From assembly GCF_003148685.1 (NCBI RefSeq), contig NZ_QGGR01000015.1:1-64000 (forward strand): a DNA stretch of 64,000 nucleotides, read 5' to 3'. Both the position numbers and the translations under genes were made by a program. The DNA comes from Actinoplanes xinjiangensis. GTDB taxonomy: Bacteria; Actinomycetota; Actinomycetes; Mycobacteriales; Micromonosporaceae. Below the pieces are notes generated by a model that saw only the letters and a program-made list of their open reading frames with translations, was not told the DNA's origin and did not search any database. Positions 51,380-59,734 of this stretch are shown in pieces; within the stretch, counting starts at the first letter, position 1, and every line of letters starts with the position of its first letter.

Positions 51380-52117
51380 TCAGTCGGCCGGCTTCAGGAC
51401 GTAACCGGCGCCGCGCATGGTGTGGATCATCGGCGCCCGGCCGGCGTCGATCTTCTTGCGCAGGTAGGAGATGTAGAGCTCGACCACGTTCGCCTGCCCT
51501 CCGAAGTCGTAGTTCCAGACCCGGTCGAGGATCTGCGGCTTGCTCAGCACCCGGCGCGGGTTACGCATGAGGTAGCGCAGCAGTTCGAACTCGGTCGCGG
51601 TCAGCGTGATCAGGTCGCCGGCGCGGCGCACCTCGTGCGAGTCCTCGTCCAGCGTGAGGTCGCCGACGACCAGCTGCGACTCGGTGCGCATCGGGGCGTG
51701 CCCCATCCGCCGCATCAGGCCGCGCAGCCGGGCCACCACCTCTTCGAGGCTGAACGGCTTGGTCACGTAGTCGTCGCCGCCCGCGGTCAGGCCGGTGATC
51801 CGGTCCTCCACGGAGTCCTTGGCGGTCAGGAAGAGCACCGGCACCTCGGGAGACTCGCCGCGCAGCCGGCGCAGCACCTCCAGGCCGTCGATGTCGGGCA
51901 GCATCATGTCGAGGACGACGGCGTCCGGGCGGAAGTCACGGGCGGTGCGGACCGCGGTCATGCCGTCGCCGGCGCTCTTCACGTCCCAGCCCTCGTAGCG
52001 CAGCGCCATCGAGAGCAGCTCGGCCAGGGTCGGTTCGTCATCGACCACCAGCACCCGCACCGGGGTCCCGTCGGGTCGGCGGAGCTCGGTGCCGGGTTCT
52101 GTGTTCGCCATCGTCAT
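51380..52117 (-). CDS. OmpR-family response regulator (TrcR-like)
   Basis: A 245-residue regulator. The receiver domain (about 20-135) has acidic residues in VLVVDDEPTLAE, the phospho-acceptor in AVVLDMMLPDIDG, and Lys in DDYVTKPFSLEEV. The winged-helix output has LTLTATEFELLRYLMRNPRRVLSKPQILDRVWNYDFGGQANVVELYISYLRKKID and IHTMRGAGYVLKPA. The ANVVELYISYLRKKID stretch is characteristic of the TrcR/MprA/CseB-like group. Start ATG 52117 or ATG 52111; two bases separate it from the kinase. Targets unknown. Confidence 0.94.
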   Translation of the reverse strand: MTMANTEPGTELRRPDGTPVRVLVVDDEPTLAELLSMALRYEGWDVKSAGDGMTAVRTARDFRPDAVVLDMMLPDIDGLEVLRRLRGESPEVPVLFLTAKDSVEDRITGLTAGGDDYVTKPFSLEEVVARLRGLMRRMGHAPMRTESQLVVGDLTLDEDSHEVRRAGDLITLTATEFELLRYLMRNPRRVLSKPQILDRVWNYDFGGQANVVELYISYLRKKIDAGRAPMIHTMRGAGYVLKPAD

Positions 52118-52325
52118 GTCCCCACTGTGGTGCCTGACGCTCAGCGCCGGCTTTCCGTTTGCTGTGTACCAGCTGTGCCTCTGACACAGCCGCGTCCCGC
52201 CGGCCGCACAGTTCGTACACATCCGGGTCCGTCATGGTTTTCGGCACGGTGAATCCGGTGCATGAGGATCCGGGGGAGCGGAGTGGCGCAACGAGCATCG
52301 TCAACGAAAGGGACATACTGCGCAT

Positions 52326-52568
52326 GTGATGCTTGGGCGTCGACTTCTGGCGGTGTTGTCCGCCCTGGTCCTGATGGTGATGATCCTGCTGTCGCCGTCG
52401 GTGCGCGCCGAGCCGGCCGAGCCGCGCCGGCCGGAGCGTGCCGGCTGGACCGCCGGGGCGCCGGACCCGGACGAGCTGCCCGGCGGCGGCCTGAGCCCGA
52501 TGCTGCTCGCCGCGATCGGCGGCTACCTCCTCACCGGCGGCCTGGCCCTACTCCTGCTACGCCGCTGA
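52326..52568 (+). CDS. Small membrane protein of unknown function
   Basis: An 80-residue protein with an N-terminal hydrophobic helix (about 5-27, resembling a signal anchor: LLAVLSALVLMVMILLSPSVRA), a Pro/Glu-rich hydrophilic middle (AEPAEPRRPERAGW), and a second TM helix near the C-terminus (PMLLAAIGGYLLTGGLALLLL). No family recognised. GTG 52326 or ATG 52329 start; no ribosome site is evident. Divergent from the two-component operon. It ends at the long palindrome. Confidence 0.65.
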   Translation: MMLGRRLLAVLSALVLMVMILLSPSVRAEPAEPRRPERAGWTAGAPDPDELPGGGLSPMLLAAIGGYLLTGGLALLLLRR

Positions 52569-52573
52569 ACCCC

Positions 52574-52630
52574 CGGCTGGTTCTCACCGCTGTCTCGACG
52601 CCGTCGAGACAGCGGTGACGACCAGCCGGG
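52574..52630 (+). terminator. Long palindrome, second copy of the glyA-type element
   Basis: Arms CCGGCTGGTTCTCACCGCTG(TCTCGACG) and CGTCGAGACAGCGGTG-ACG-ACCAGCCGG with an apical CG-rich turn. It shares GGCTGGTTC-CACCGCTGTCTCGA with the palindrome at 1679-1731, and lies six bases after the small membrane protein gene. Confidence 0.78.
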
Positions 52631-52724
52631 TTGTTGACAACCTCGTATCGCGGGAACACTCGATGTCCGGGCGATGTTGTGCGAGCGTTGGTCAAAGCGC
52701 GGCGCGAGGGTGAGGAGTTGCACG

Positions 52725-53096
52725 ATGGATCTTCTCGAGGACTACCGCAGGGCCACCTTCTTCTTCGAGACCGGCGACCCGCTCGGTGCCGCCCGACTGC
52801 TCGAGCCGATAGTCGAGGCGGAGCCGCACAACACCGCGGTCCGGCAGTTGCTGGCGAGGGCCTACTTCAACTCGGCTCAGCTCAACGGGGCCGAGGCCCA
52901 GCTCAGAGTGCTGGTCGAGCATGATCCTTCGGATCACTACGCGCACCACGTGCTCGGCCGGACCCTGGAGCGGGCCGGCCGTTTTCGTGAGGCACTGCCG
53001 CACCTGCGGCTGGCCGCGGCGATGAAGACGCAGACCGACTACCAGGAGGCGCTGCGCCGGGTCGAGACGTGGCTCGGCAAGTCCGGGGCGGCGTAG
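52725..53096 (+). CDS. Tetratricopeptide-repeat protein
   Basis: A 123-residue cytoplasmic protein made of about three TPR units: TFFFETGDPLGAARLLEPIVEAEPHNTAVRQLLARAYFNSAQLNGAEAQLRVLVEHDPSDHYAHHVLGRTLERAGRFREALPHLRLAAA in pieces with typical A/G/Y/P spacing. TPRs mediate protein-protein contacts; no enzymatic domain exists. ATG 52725 follows GAGGAGTTGCACG. The Smr-domain gene starts 11 bases downstream, so the two are probably co-transcribed. Confidence 0.85.
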   Translation: MDLLEDYRRATFFFETGDPLGAARLLEPIVEAEPHNTAVRQLLARAYFNSAQLNGAEAQLRVLVEHDPSDHYAHHVLGRTLERAGRFREALPHLRLAAAMKTQTDYQEALRRVETWLGKSGAA

Positions 53097-53106
53097 GGTC
53101 TCGATC

Positions 53107-53391
53107 GTGAAGCTGAAGCTGGACCTGCACGACATCTTCAACAAGGGTCAGGAGATCGACCGCGCCCTCCGGGGGATCATCGACGAGGCCATCCAGAAGA
53201 AGGTCACCCTCGTCGAGATCATCCCCGGTAAGGGCAGCGGCGCCCTGAAGAAGAAGGTCATCCGCTTCCTCGACCAGAAAGAGATCAAGCAGCTCTATCA
53301 CCGGGTCGAGAAGGACGGCGACAACTGGGGGCGGCTCTTCGTCCACTTCCGGTTCGACGCGCCGACCGGTCGACGCGGCCGCGGTCGCTGA
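53107..53391 (+). CDS. Stand-alone Smr-domain protein
   Basis: A 94-residue protein matching the small MutS-related (Smr) domain: LDLHDIFNKGQEIDRALRGIIDEA, then VTLVEIIPGKGSGALKKKVIRFL. The family hallmark LDLH is intact. The usual H-G-x-G is here I-P-G-K-G-S-G, with His replaced by Pro, so nuclease activity is doubtful. Smr domains act on nucleic acids in mismatch repair suppression and ribosome rescue. The C-terminal RRGRGR tail is encoded within a 38-base tandem repeat that continues past the stop codon. GTG 53107 start. Confidence 0.85.
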   Translation: MKLKLDLHDIFNKGQEIDRALRGIIDEAIQKKVTLVEIIPGKGSGALKKKVIRFLDQKEIKQLYHRVEKDGDNWGRLFVHFRFDAPTGRRGRGR

Positions 53392-53472
53392 AACCCGCGC
53401 CCACCGGTCGGCGCGGCTGCGGTTGCTGAGGCCTGCGCCTATCGGTCTGCGCGGCCGTTGTCGCTGACGACG
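53359..53472. repeat. Three 38-base tandem repeats spanning two gene 3' ends
   Basis: Units begin GCGCCGACCGGTCGACGCGG (53359), GCGCCCACCGGTCGGCGCGG (53397) and GCGCCTATCGGTCTGCGCGG (53435); each ends in GC-GGT/TGT-T/CGCTGA. Unit 1 encodes the C-terminus of the Smr protein and supplies its TGA; unit 3 (minus strand) encodes the C-terminal NGRADR of the dihydrofolate-reductase-like protein. Confidence 0.8.
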
Positions 53473-53999
53473 GTGAACCAGAGGGCATTGGCCAGGGGCG
53501 ACTCGGCGCTGCTGAGTCGCTCCAGGGTCACTTCCGCACCGCCCGGCAGGTCGTAGAGACGGGTGCCGTCGCCGAGCAGCACCGGGGCGACGAACACCAG
53601 GATCTCGTCGAGGAGCCCGGCGGCCAGCGCCTGCCGGGCCACGTCGGCGCCGAGCACGTTGACATAGCGGTCCCCGGCCGCCTTCCGCGCGGCGGTGACC
53701 GCCTCGTGCAGGTCGGACAGGAACGTGACGTCCGGGACCGGCTGCGGCGGCGGATTGTGGGTCAGCACGAACACCGGGCCGTGCCAGGCGCCCGACATCG
53801 CGCCCTCCTTGTCGGTGCCCCGGTTCGGGTCGTCGCCGCCGAACGTGCGCTTGCCGACGAGCATCGCGCCGATCCGGGGGACCAGGGCCTCGGCCGTCGG
53901 GTTCGGGCCGAGGAAGCGGGTGAGCCAGGACATGTCGCCGCCCGGGCCGGCGATGAAGCCGTCGAGCGACATGGTCACCGAGTAGAGAAGCTTCGCCAT
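53439..53999 (-). CDS. RibD C-terminal/dihydrofolate-reductase-like protein
   Basis: A 186-residue protein of the 'dihydrofolate reductase family' (RibD_C), widespread and mostly uncharacterised in actinobacteria. Motifs: LLYSVTMSLDGFIAGPGGDMSWL at the N-terminus, IGAMLVGKRTFGGDD, GPVFVLTHNPPP, and VNVLGADVARQALAAGLLDEILVFVAPVLLGDGTRLYD. It is predicted to bind NADPH and reduce an unknown heterocycle. ATG 53999 gives the family N-terminus MAKLLYSVTMSLDG. Its last residues fall inside the 38-base tandem repeat shared with the Smr gene. A one-gene unit between the M28 peptidase and Smr genes. Confidence 0.85.
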   Translation of the reverse strand: MAKLLYSVTMSLDGFIAGPGGDMSWLTRFLGPNPTAEALVPRIGAMLVGKRTFGGDDPNRGTDKEGAMSGAWHGPVFVLTHNPPPQPVPDVTFLSDLHEAVTAARKAAGDRYVNVLGADVARQALAAGLLDEILVFVAPVLLGDGTRLYDLPGGAEVTLERLSSAESPLANALWFTVVSDNGRADR

Positions 54000-54040
54000 G
54001 ATGACATCCTGCCCGAAACGGGACGCGTAGACCGTACCCC

Positions 54041-56359
54041 TCAAAGGGTGTAGGTCTTGGCGACCGCGACCAGTTCGCTGCTGTGCGAACCGAGCACACC
54101 GACCCCCGGAGGCCTGGGTGGGAAGCCCGGGATCGCGGGCAGATCGTCGCTGCCGTCCATCACCCGGAAGGTGACCGGGCCGGACGCCCGGACCGTGAGG
54201 GTGATCTCCACGCCGGTCTCGGCGGGCGCGTGGAAGACGAAACCCCACCCCGAGGGGCCACCCGCGAGGGTACGGCCTCCGACGGTCGCCGAGACGACCT
54301 CCGCGGACACGTGCAGCGTGGTGAACCGGACGGTGCGCTGCGGGTCGAGCAGCAGTCTCATGGTGCGCCGGTCGCCGGACGTCTCCGCGGAGACCAGGGT
54401 GAGCGTGGGCGCGGGCAGCGCCACCGCACGGGCCGGGCCGGTGCGCAACTTCTCCGCGCCGAACGCCGGGAGGGTGTCGGTGACCGTCACCGGATCACCG
54501 CTCACCGACCGCCCGGTCCACTCCTGCGGTGTGGCCTCCTCGCTCAGCCAGCGGGCCGTGCCGTTGTCGGCGTCCAGCGCGTACATCAGATGGGTGAGCG
54601 ACGGGTGCTCCTCGTCGAACCGGTCGACGGCCAGGCCGGTCGCCGTGCACACGACCGCCGCCACCGCCGCGGCCAGCGTGGGCAGCGCGCCGAGACGGCG
54701 GGCCTTGAGCGCGTCCATTCCGCGAGCACCGCTCGGTGCCGGGTGGATCAGGTCGAGCACCGGCAGCAGCGCCAGCCCGAGCAGGACGGTGAGGAACGCA
54801 CCGACGCCGGCCATCGGCATGCCGAGCGCCGGGAAGAGCATCACCACGGTCGGCAGCAGGATGACGACCGGAGTCAGCGCGCCGATGATCAGGATCGCGA
54901 CGGCGAGCCCGGTTCTCCCGCTCGCCCGGGTCGCGAGCAGGGCGGACACCGCGACCGACAGGGCCGGCAGCGCGGCCAGGTAGGAGCCGCCCGGTGCCAG
55001 CGCGGCCAGCGCCACACCGAGGACGGCCAGCCAGGTCAGGCCACCGACGGCCAGGGCCGCCGGGCCGATCCGGCGGCGCAGCAGGGCATACCAGACCAGG
55101 ACGGTCGCGGCGGCCAGGGCGATCACCGCGAGGCGATACCACATCGGACGGTACGGGTCGATCGGCATCCCGCCGTACTCCGGCCGGACCAGGACGAGCA
55201 GTGCCCACAGCCCCTGGGCCAGGGCCGGCGCCACGATGATCGGCAGCAGGGCCAGCCCGATCGCGGAGAACAGCCGGCGCCGCACCACCCAGCCCAGCGC
55301 GGCCACCGCCACCAGCGCCAGCACCGCCAGCGGCCACACCAGCGCACCCGGATAGCGCACCAGCAGACCCGGCACCGGGAAGTAGGTGGCGTCCCCGCCG
55401 CCCTTCAGTTCCCGCAGGTCCCGTGCGCCGAACTCGCGGGCCAGGGCGAGCGCGTTGTCCCCGTGATGCTGAAGACTGTCCCGGTCCATCGTCTCCGGCC
55501 GGTCGGTCGGCGCGTGATAGACCGCCGCCCCGTCGATGTAGGCAGTGTTCAGGCCCTGGAACAGCGGGGACTCCCGGAACGGGGTGAAGTCGGTGTCATT
55601 GGGCAGCAACCGGTAGATCTCCACCGCGAACGACGTCCCGACCGGGTACGGCGTCTTCGCGTACGTCTCCACCAGCCGCCGGTTGCCCTCGGACGTCTCG
55701 AACATGATCGCCGGGCCGCTGCTGCCCCGCGCCTCCAGGTTCAGCGCCACGCCGCCCTCCCGGGCCAGCGGATGCTGGTCGACGAACGCCTTCGCCCCGC
55801 AGAGGCAGGCCTCCTCGGCGTCGGTCAGCACCAGCACCACGTCGTTGCGGGGCCGCTCTCCGGAGGTCAGCGCCCGTGCCGTCTCCAGGATCGTCGACGT
55901 GCCCGAGCCGTCGTCGTTGGCGCCCGGGGCGACCTGCGCCGAGTCGTAGTGCGCGATCAGGAACACCCGGCCGGTGGACGCCGTGCCGGGAATCACCGCG
56001 ACCACGTTGCGGACCCGGGCCAGACCCGTCCCGCCCGCCGACGAGGACAGGCCGGCACCCTGCACCGACACCGTGTCCTGCACCTCAGGCGACAGGCCGA
56101 GCCCGGACAGCGCCGCGATGAGGTGCTCGCGTACCCGATCGTTGGCGGGACTCCCGGCCGGATGCGGGGTGGACGCGATCGTGCGTACCGTCTGAAAAGC
56201 CCGCTCCGCGCTGAAGTCGCTCGCCGGGGCCGTCTCCGCCCGCGCCGCGGGGGGTTGAATCGATCGGATCGCGGCGAGCCCGGCCAGCGCGAGAACGGCC
56301 AGGACCGCCGCCGCGGCGAGACCGCGGCGAGCCGGCCGGAGGGGAGCGGAGTCACGCAT
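54041..56359 (-). CDS. Membrane M28-family metallopeptidase
   Basis: A 772-residue protein. An N-terminal TM/signal anchor (about 12-32) precedes an extracytoplasmic M28 aminopeptidase domain (about 45-330). Zinc-site patterns are visible: LIAHYDSAQVAPGANDDGSGTS (His, Asp), DAEEACLCGAKAF (Glu pair), NLEARGSSG and VYHAPTDRPETMD (His). The region about 355-600 contains roughly eight or nine TM helices, and a C-terminal beta-rich domain of about 150 residues follows (AVALPAPTLTLVSAETSGDRRTMRLLLDP). This matches the FXNA/ERMP1-like layout of membrane M28 peptidases. The natural substrate is unknown. ATG 56359. Confidence 0.9.
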   Translation of the reverse strand: MRDSAPLRPARRGLAAAAVLAVLALAGLAAIRSIQPPAARAETAPASDFSAERAFQTVRTIASTPHPAGSPANDRVREHLIAALSGLGLSPEVQDTVSVQGAGLSSSAGGTGLARVRNVVAVIPGTASTGRVFLIAHYDSAQVAPGANDDGSGTSTILETARALTSGERPRNDVVLVLTDAEEACLCGAKAFVDQHPLAREGGVALNLEARGSSGPAIMFETSEGNRRLVETYAKTPYPVGTSFAVEIYRLLPNDTDFTPFRESPLFQGLNTAYIDGAAVYHAPTDRPETMDRDSLQHHGDNALALAREFGARDLRELKGGGDATYFPVPGLLVRYPGALVWPLAVLALVAVAALGWVVRRRLFSAIGLALLPIIVAPALAQGLWALLVLVRPEYGGMPIDPYRPMWYRLAVIALAAATVLVWYALLRRRIGPAALAVGGLTWLAVLGVALAALAPGGSYLAALPALSVAVSALLATRASGRTGLAVAILIIGALTPVVILLPTVVMLFPALGMPMAGVGAFLTVLLGLALLPVLDLIHPAPSGARGMDALKARRLGALPTLAAAVAAVVCTATGLAVDRFDEEHPSLTHLMYALDADNGTARWLSEEATPQEWTGRSVSGDPVTVTDTLPAFGAEKLRTGPARAVALPAPTLTLVSAETSGDRRTMRLLLDPQRTVRFTTLHVSAEVVSATVGGRTLAGGPSGWGFVFHAPAETGVEITLTVRASGPVTFRVMDGSDDLPAIPGFPPRPPGVGVLGSHSSELVAVAKTYTL

Positions 56360-56434
56360 GGGGACATCTAACAGTCCGGGTATGCCCGGCGGGTACCCCG
56401 AAGATCCATCGGGCCGTGCAATAGCGTTGTCCGG

Positions 56435-56776
56435 GTGACTACGCCGCTTGACCCAGCCGCCGTCATCGGGGCGTTCATCGACCGGGTGTCGCCGTACAAT
56501 CCTCACCCGGACGTCGCTCCGGTGGCCGTCATCGGCGTGCGCACCGCGCTCGGCGAGGATGTGTTCACCCTGAGTGACCATGTGATCCGGGCGCTGTGCC
56601 GGGCCCTGGAGTCCTATCGAGACCCGGAGGACCGGGGCAACTGCACCAAATGCGGTGGCCGCCACCTCGACGAGAACCTGCACTGCCGGGACTGCGGGCA
56701 GTTGCACGGCATCCTCGGTCAGGTGATCGCCGAGCACGCGCGACGGGTCGCCGCCTCCGACGAAGGTGCATCGTGA
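56435..56776 (+). CDS. Small zinc-ribbon-like protein, first gene of signalling operon
   Basis: A 113-residue protein of unknown family. The central part has CTKCGGRHLDENLHCRDCGQLHG, two CxxC pairs that probably bind zinc. The N-terminal half (VIGVRTALGEDVFTLSDHVIRALCRALESYRDPED) looks helical. GTG 56435. Its stop TGA (56774-56776) overlaps the ATG of a 25-codon ORF by one base, beginning a chain of overlapping genes. It may be a regulator or adaptor for the signalling proteins downstream (inference from position only). Confidence 0.7.
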   Translation: MTTPLDPAAVIGAFIDRVSPYNPHPDVAPVAVIGVRTALGEDVFTLSDHVIRALCRALESYRDPEDRGNCTKCGGRHLDENLHCRDCGQLHGILGQVIAEHARRVAASDEGAS

Positions 56777-56853
56777 TGACCGAAGTTGTGCAGCGCGGCG
56801 TAGTGGTACACGATTTGCGGGTCACCTATGCGTCGAGTGGGGAATCGGAATGA
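56776..56853 (+). CDS. 25-residue ORF coupled on both sides
   Basis: Starts MTEVVQRGVVVHDL and ends SSGESE. The ATG shares its A with the stop codon of the zinc-ribbon gene, and its stop overlaps the start of the receiver-phosphatase gene (ATGA, 56850-56853). This makes it a perfect bridge that keeps ribosomes moving between the two genes. It may be a coupling ORF without a functional product or a real micro-protein. Alternatively the downstream gene could use an earlier start in another frame, but none is convincing. Confidence 0.5.
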   Translation: MTEVVQRGVVVHDLRVTYASSGESE

Positions 56854-58049
56854 CGGAGCGGTCGCTCGCGCCCCGCACATACGCGACGGAGCAGCTGGAA
56901 CGGTTGCGGATCCTGCTCGTCGAGGACGACGAGGGTGACGCCTTCCTGGTGCGTGAGCTGCTCACCGAAGCCGGCGCCCCGTTCGAGCTGACCGTCGCCA
57001 CCAGCCTGCGCGAGGCCCGCGGCCTGCTCGTCGGCGTCGAGTGCGTGCTTCTCGACCTGGGTCTGCCCGACGCCGAGGGCATTGACGGGCTGCGCACCCT
57101 TCTCGCTGTCGCCGGTGGCGCCGCGGTCTGCGTGCTGACCGGCCGCTCCGACGAGCACCTCGGCGTCCAGGCGGTCGCCGAGGGCGCCCAGGACTACCTG
57201 GTCAAGGGCCAGGTCGACGGCGTGCTGCTGATCCGGTCGCTGCGCTACGCGGTGGAGCGGAAACGTGCTCTCGAGAACGCCCGCCGGCTCCGGGAGGCGG
57301 AGCTGCGGGAGGCCGAATCCGCCCGCCTCGAACGCGGTCTGCTGCCGAAACCACTCAAACGCGACGACTTCGGGCTCGCGGTCGAGCCGTTCTACCGCTC
57401 CGGGCGGGCCATGGGACTGCTCGGCGGCGACTTCTACGACGTGGTGCAGATCGGTGACGACCGGTTGCACGTGATCGTCGGCGACGTGTGCGGGCACGGC
57501 GTCGACGAGGCGGCCCTCGGCGTCGAGTTACGGGTCGCCTGGCGGGCCCTGGTGCTGGCCGGGGTGCCCGACGAGCAGGTGCTCTCCTCGCTGGAGCAGG
57601 TGCTGATGTCCGAACGGCGGGCCCGGGAGGTGTTCGCCACCGTCGCGTCGGCGGTCATCGACCTGCCCGCCAACCGCGCGACGGTACGGGTCGCCGGCCA
57701 TCCGCCACCCGTCGTCCTCTCCGGTGGCCGGGCCGCGCCGGTCGCCGTGCGTACCGGGATCGTGCTCGGGGTACGTCCGACACCCACCCCGGCGACCGAG
57801 TTGGAGTTCGACGGAGATGACTGGTCGATGCTGATGTACACGGACGGGCTGATCGAGGGCCGGACCGGCGCGGGCAACGAACGACTCGACGTCGGCGGCC
57901 TGTGCAAACTGCTCGACGAGCCGGACGCCCGGGATCTTCCGCTGCGGGCCCTGCCGCAATGGCTGGTGTCCCGCGCCGACCAGGACAACGGCGGCCCGCT
58001 CACCGACGACGTGGCGATGCTGCTGATCTCCCGCGGCGGTGGCCGGTGA
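56850..58049 (+). CDS. Response regulator with PP2C (SpoIIE-type) phosphatase output
   Basis: A 399-residue protein. The receiver domain (about 18-140) has VEDDEGDAF, phospho-acceptor in VLLDLGLPDAEG, and Lys in YLVKGQ. A coiled linker (ENARRLREAELREAESARLERGLLP) leads to a SpoIIE/PP2C-type Ser/Thr phosphatase domain (about 185-398) with metal motifs GLLGGDFYDVV, VGDVCGHGVDEAALG, YTDGLIEGR and LTDDVAMLLIS all intact. Such proteins typically dephosphorylate anti-anti-sigma factors. No STAS or anti-sigma gene is adjacent, so the target is elsewhere. It overlaps the downstream kinase start (GTGA). The likely phosphodonor is that kinase. Confidence 0.92.
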   Translation: MTERSLAPRTYATEQLERLRILLVEDDEGDAFLVRELLTEAGAPFELTVATSLREARGLLVGVECVLLDLGLPDAEGIDGLRTLLAVAGGAAVCVLTGRSDEHLGVQAVAEGAQDYLVKGQVDGVLLIRSLRYAVERKRALENARRLREAELREAESARLERGLLPKPLKRDDFGLAVEPFYRSGRAMGLLGGDFYDVVQIGDDRLHVIVGDVCGHGVDEAALGVELRVAWRALVLAGVPDEQVLSSLEQVLMSERRAREVFATVASAVIDLPANRATVRVAGHPPPVVLSGGRAAPVAVRTGIVLGVRPTPTPATELEFDGDDWSMLMYTDGLIEGRTGAGNERLDVGGLCKLLDEPDARDLPLRALPQWLVSRADQDNGGPLTDDVAMLLISRGGGR

Positions 58050-59734
58050 AACTGCTGGACTTCCGCCGCTGGACGCTCCGCGGGCGGATCTTCGCGCTCT
58101 GCCTGACCGCCGGTCTGCTGCTCGGTGGCCTCGGTGTGGCCGCCGCCATCACGGCCGCCTCCGCCAACAACGCCGTCGACGTCGTCCTCGACCGGGCCGG
58201 CCCCCTGCGGGTCGCCGGAGAGAACCTGGGCACGGCACTCGTCGACCAGGAGACCGGGATCCGGGGCTACGCGATCACCGGGCTTCCGAAGAACCTGGAG
58301 CCGTACGACAACGGCGTCATCGCCGAGCGGGAGCGGGTCGCCGAGATCCACAACCTGCTGGATCCCGGCGAACGCGACATCAGGGCATCGCTCGACCGGG
58401 TGGAGCAGCTCGCCGCCAAATGGCGTGCCGACGTGGCCGGACCCCTCATCGAGACGGTCCGGACCCAGGGCGCCGAGGCGGCTCAGCAGCGTATCGAGGC
58501 GACCGACACCCGGGACTTCGAACAGGTCCGTGCCGCGCTCGACACGCTTCAGGCGGACATCCTGACGATGCGGGACCGGACCGCGGCGGCGGCCCGCAAC
58601 TCCAGCGGCGACCTGGTCGCCGTCGAGATCGCCGCGGCGATCGTCATCCTGGCCACCGGCGTGCTGCTGCTCGTCCTGCTGGACCGGCTGGTGAGCCGGC
58701 CGATCGTCGACCTGGCCGGGCAGGTCCGCAAGATCGCCGCCGGCGACTACGAACGGCACATCGAGAGCAACTACGGCTCGCCCGACCTGGTCGCCCTCGC
58801 CGAGGACGTGGACCGGATGCGGCAGCAGATCGCCACCGAGCTGAGCGAGGTCCGCATCGCCCGGCAGCAGGTCGAGTGGATCAACCAGCAGCTCCAGTCG
58901 CAGGCCGAGGAGCTGACCCGCTCCAATCGTGACCTGGAGCAGTTCGCCTACGTCGCCTCGCACGACCTTCAGGAGCCGCTGCGCAAGGTCGCCAGCTTCT
59001 GTCAGCTCCTGCAGCGCCGTTACGCCGGGCAGCTCGACGAGCGCGCCGACCAGTACATCGGCTTCGCCGTCGACGGCGCCCAGCGCATGCAGCGACTGAT
59101 CAACGACCTGCTCGCCTTCTCCCGGATCGGCCGGCTCACCAGCGGATTCACCGACGTCGACCTGAACCGGGTCCTCGGCGAGGTGCGATCGCAGCTCGAG
59201 GCCCGGGCCGGTGCGGACGCCGAGATCATCTGGTCGGAACTGCCCATCGTGGAGGGTGAGGAGCCGCTGCTCACCACGCTCTTCGCGAACCTGGTCGGCA
59301 ACTCTCTCAAGTTCCGCCGCCCCGATGTGCCGCCGGTCGTGACGATCACCGCCACCCTCGAGGAGAAGGAATGGCGGATCAACGTCCGGGACAACGGCAT
59401 CGGGATCGAGGCCGAGTTCGCCGACAAGGTGTTCGTGATCTTCCAGCGGTTGCACGCACGCGATGCCTACGAGGGGACCGGCATCGGATTGGCGATCGTC
59501 AAGAAGATCGTCGAATACCATGGCGGACGGATCTGGCTGGACGTGGACGTCTCGCCGGGAGCATCGATCTGGTTCACGCTTCCGGTGGTGCCGGGCTTGA
59601 CGCCGGATCCGCTTCCGGCGGCTCCGGCGACGGATCCGGCCTCGGCCTCGTCCTCGCCGGATTCGGTTCCGGCGGTGTCGTCATCGTCTTCGCCGGAGTC
59701 GGAGCAGGTCTCATCCCAGGAGGGCACGGCATGA
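58046..59734 (+). CDS. CHASE3 sensor histidine kinase (phytochrome-type H-box)
   Basis: A 562-residue membrane kinase. TM1 (about 14-36) and TM2 (about 192-212) flank a CHASE3 domain (GTALVDQETGIRGYAITGLPKNLEPYDNG is characteristic). Then come HAMP (about 212-265), a coiled coil, H-box DLEQFAYVASHDLQEPLRKVASF (His about 314) of the phytochrome-kinase type, N-box NLVGNSLKFR, and G-boxes DNGIGI and GTGIGLAIVKKIV. A Pro/Ala/Ser-rich tail (about 520-562) is unusual. GTG 58046 overlaps the phosphatase stop, and its own stop overlaps the single-receiver gene. Confidence 0.93.
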   Translation: MKLLDFRRWTLRGRIFALCLTAGLLLGGLGVAAAITAASANNAVDVVLDRAGPLRVAGENLGTALVDQETGIRGYAITGLPKNLEPYDNGVIAERERVAEIHNLLDPGERDIRASLDRVEQLAAKWRADVAGPLIETVRTQGAEAAQQRIEATDTRDFEQVRAALDTLQADILTMRDRTAAAARNSSGDLVAVEIAAAIVILATGVLLLVLLDRLVSRPIVDLAGQVRKIAAGDYERHIESNYGSPDLVALAEDVDRMRQQIATELSEVRIARQQVEWINQQLQSQAEELTRSNRDLEQFAYVASHDLQEPLRKVASFCQLLQRRYAGQLDERADQYIGFAVDGAQRMQRLINDLLAFSRIGRLTSGFTDVDLNRVLGEVRSQLEARAGADAEIIWSELPIVEGEEPLLTTLFANLVGNSLKFRRPDVPPVVTITATLEEKEWRINVRDNGIGIEAEFADKVFVIFQRLHARDAYEGTGIGLAIVKKIVEYHGGRIWLDVDVSPGASIWFTLPVVPGLTPDPLPAAPATDPASASSSPDSVPAVSSSSSPESEQVSSQEGTA

